From positions 20,212,001 through 20,276,000 of the forward strand of contig JBHGNT010000008.1 in assembly GCA_043228905.1 (NCBI GenBank): DNA of 64,000 nt. The letters run 5' to 3'. The position numbers and the translations under genes are program-made. The DNA comes from Azolla caroliniana. Lineage: Eukaryota > Polypodiophyta. Below are positions 63,997-64,000 of this stretch, piece by piece (positions within the stretch are counted from its first letter, which is position 1; each line of letters starts with the position of its first letter). Under the pieces are notes generated by a model. That model made no database searches, was not told the origin of the DNA, and saw only the letters and a program-made list of their open reading frames with translations.

Positions 63997-64000
63997 TTCG

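Overview
The window is from a streptophyte plant genome, most likely a non-seed plant (fern, lycophyte, bryophyte or charophyte-grade alga). The grounds are plant-type Ty1/copia elements with an initiator-Met tRNA primer site (TGGTATCAGAG), Ty3/gypsy elements of a chromovirus-like kind, TATA-box and GT-AG intron structure, and heavy cytosine-to-thymine decay. The lineage call is inference. I find no convincing host housekeeping gene; almost everything is mobile DNA nested inside mobile DNA.

Layout, outermost first. An old Ty3/gypsy host element (here 'H', + strand) survives as gag (3472-4276), RT/RNase H (13180-14390) and integrase (15750-17251); its 3' part is probably 52344-54480. Into H went: (a) a non-autonomous LTR element 'G3-LARD' (4277-13179, TSD ACGT), holding a second non-autonomous gypsy 'G2-LARD' (5219-9499, TSD CCGT), itself holding a solo copia LTR (6235-6620, TSD AACGC); (b) two solo LTRs (14391-14901 and 14970-15749); (c) an old terminal-inverted-repeat DNA transposon 'R' (17252-52343) with arrays of the palindrome TAGCTAATTAGCTA, a dead transposase and an FCP1-like phosphatase fragment. 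Inside R sit copia C1 (18047-39830, TSD TGTAT) and copia C2 (40545-45742, TSD AGAAT). C1 in turn contains a gypsy G2 (20741-27707, TSD CCGT) and the DNA transposon D1 (30610-39753, TSD CTAA). The window ends carry pieces of gypsy G1 (284-2137 and 59175-61588) and copia C3, C4 and C5.

The outstanding object is D1: a 9,144-bp DNA transposon with 35-bp inverted ends (33 of 35 identical) and a 4-bp target duplication, sitting in the 5' LTR of C1. Unlike nearly everything around it, it is intact. It carries two divergent genes. One is an intronless 926-aa protein with motifs of the DUF7869-type, RNase-H-like transposase group. The other is a six-exon 974-aa protein joining a ParB-like domain to a complete beta-class N6-adenine/N4-cytosine DNA methyltransferase (DIPY, then NPYQKP, then FSGTGTT). 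Intron 1 of the methyltransferase gene holds an array of eight and a half 23-bp palindromes, three of them inside a perfect 129-bp palindrome. A eukaryotic transposon pairing a transposase with a bacterial/phage-style ParB-methyltransferase and a parS-like palindrome cluster looks like a coherent, possibly undescribed, modification-linked mobile system.

All positions were read by eye from the sequence; family names come from motif recognition, not from searches.
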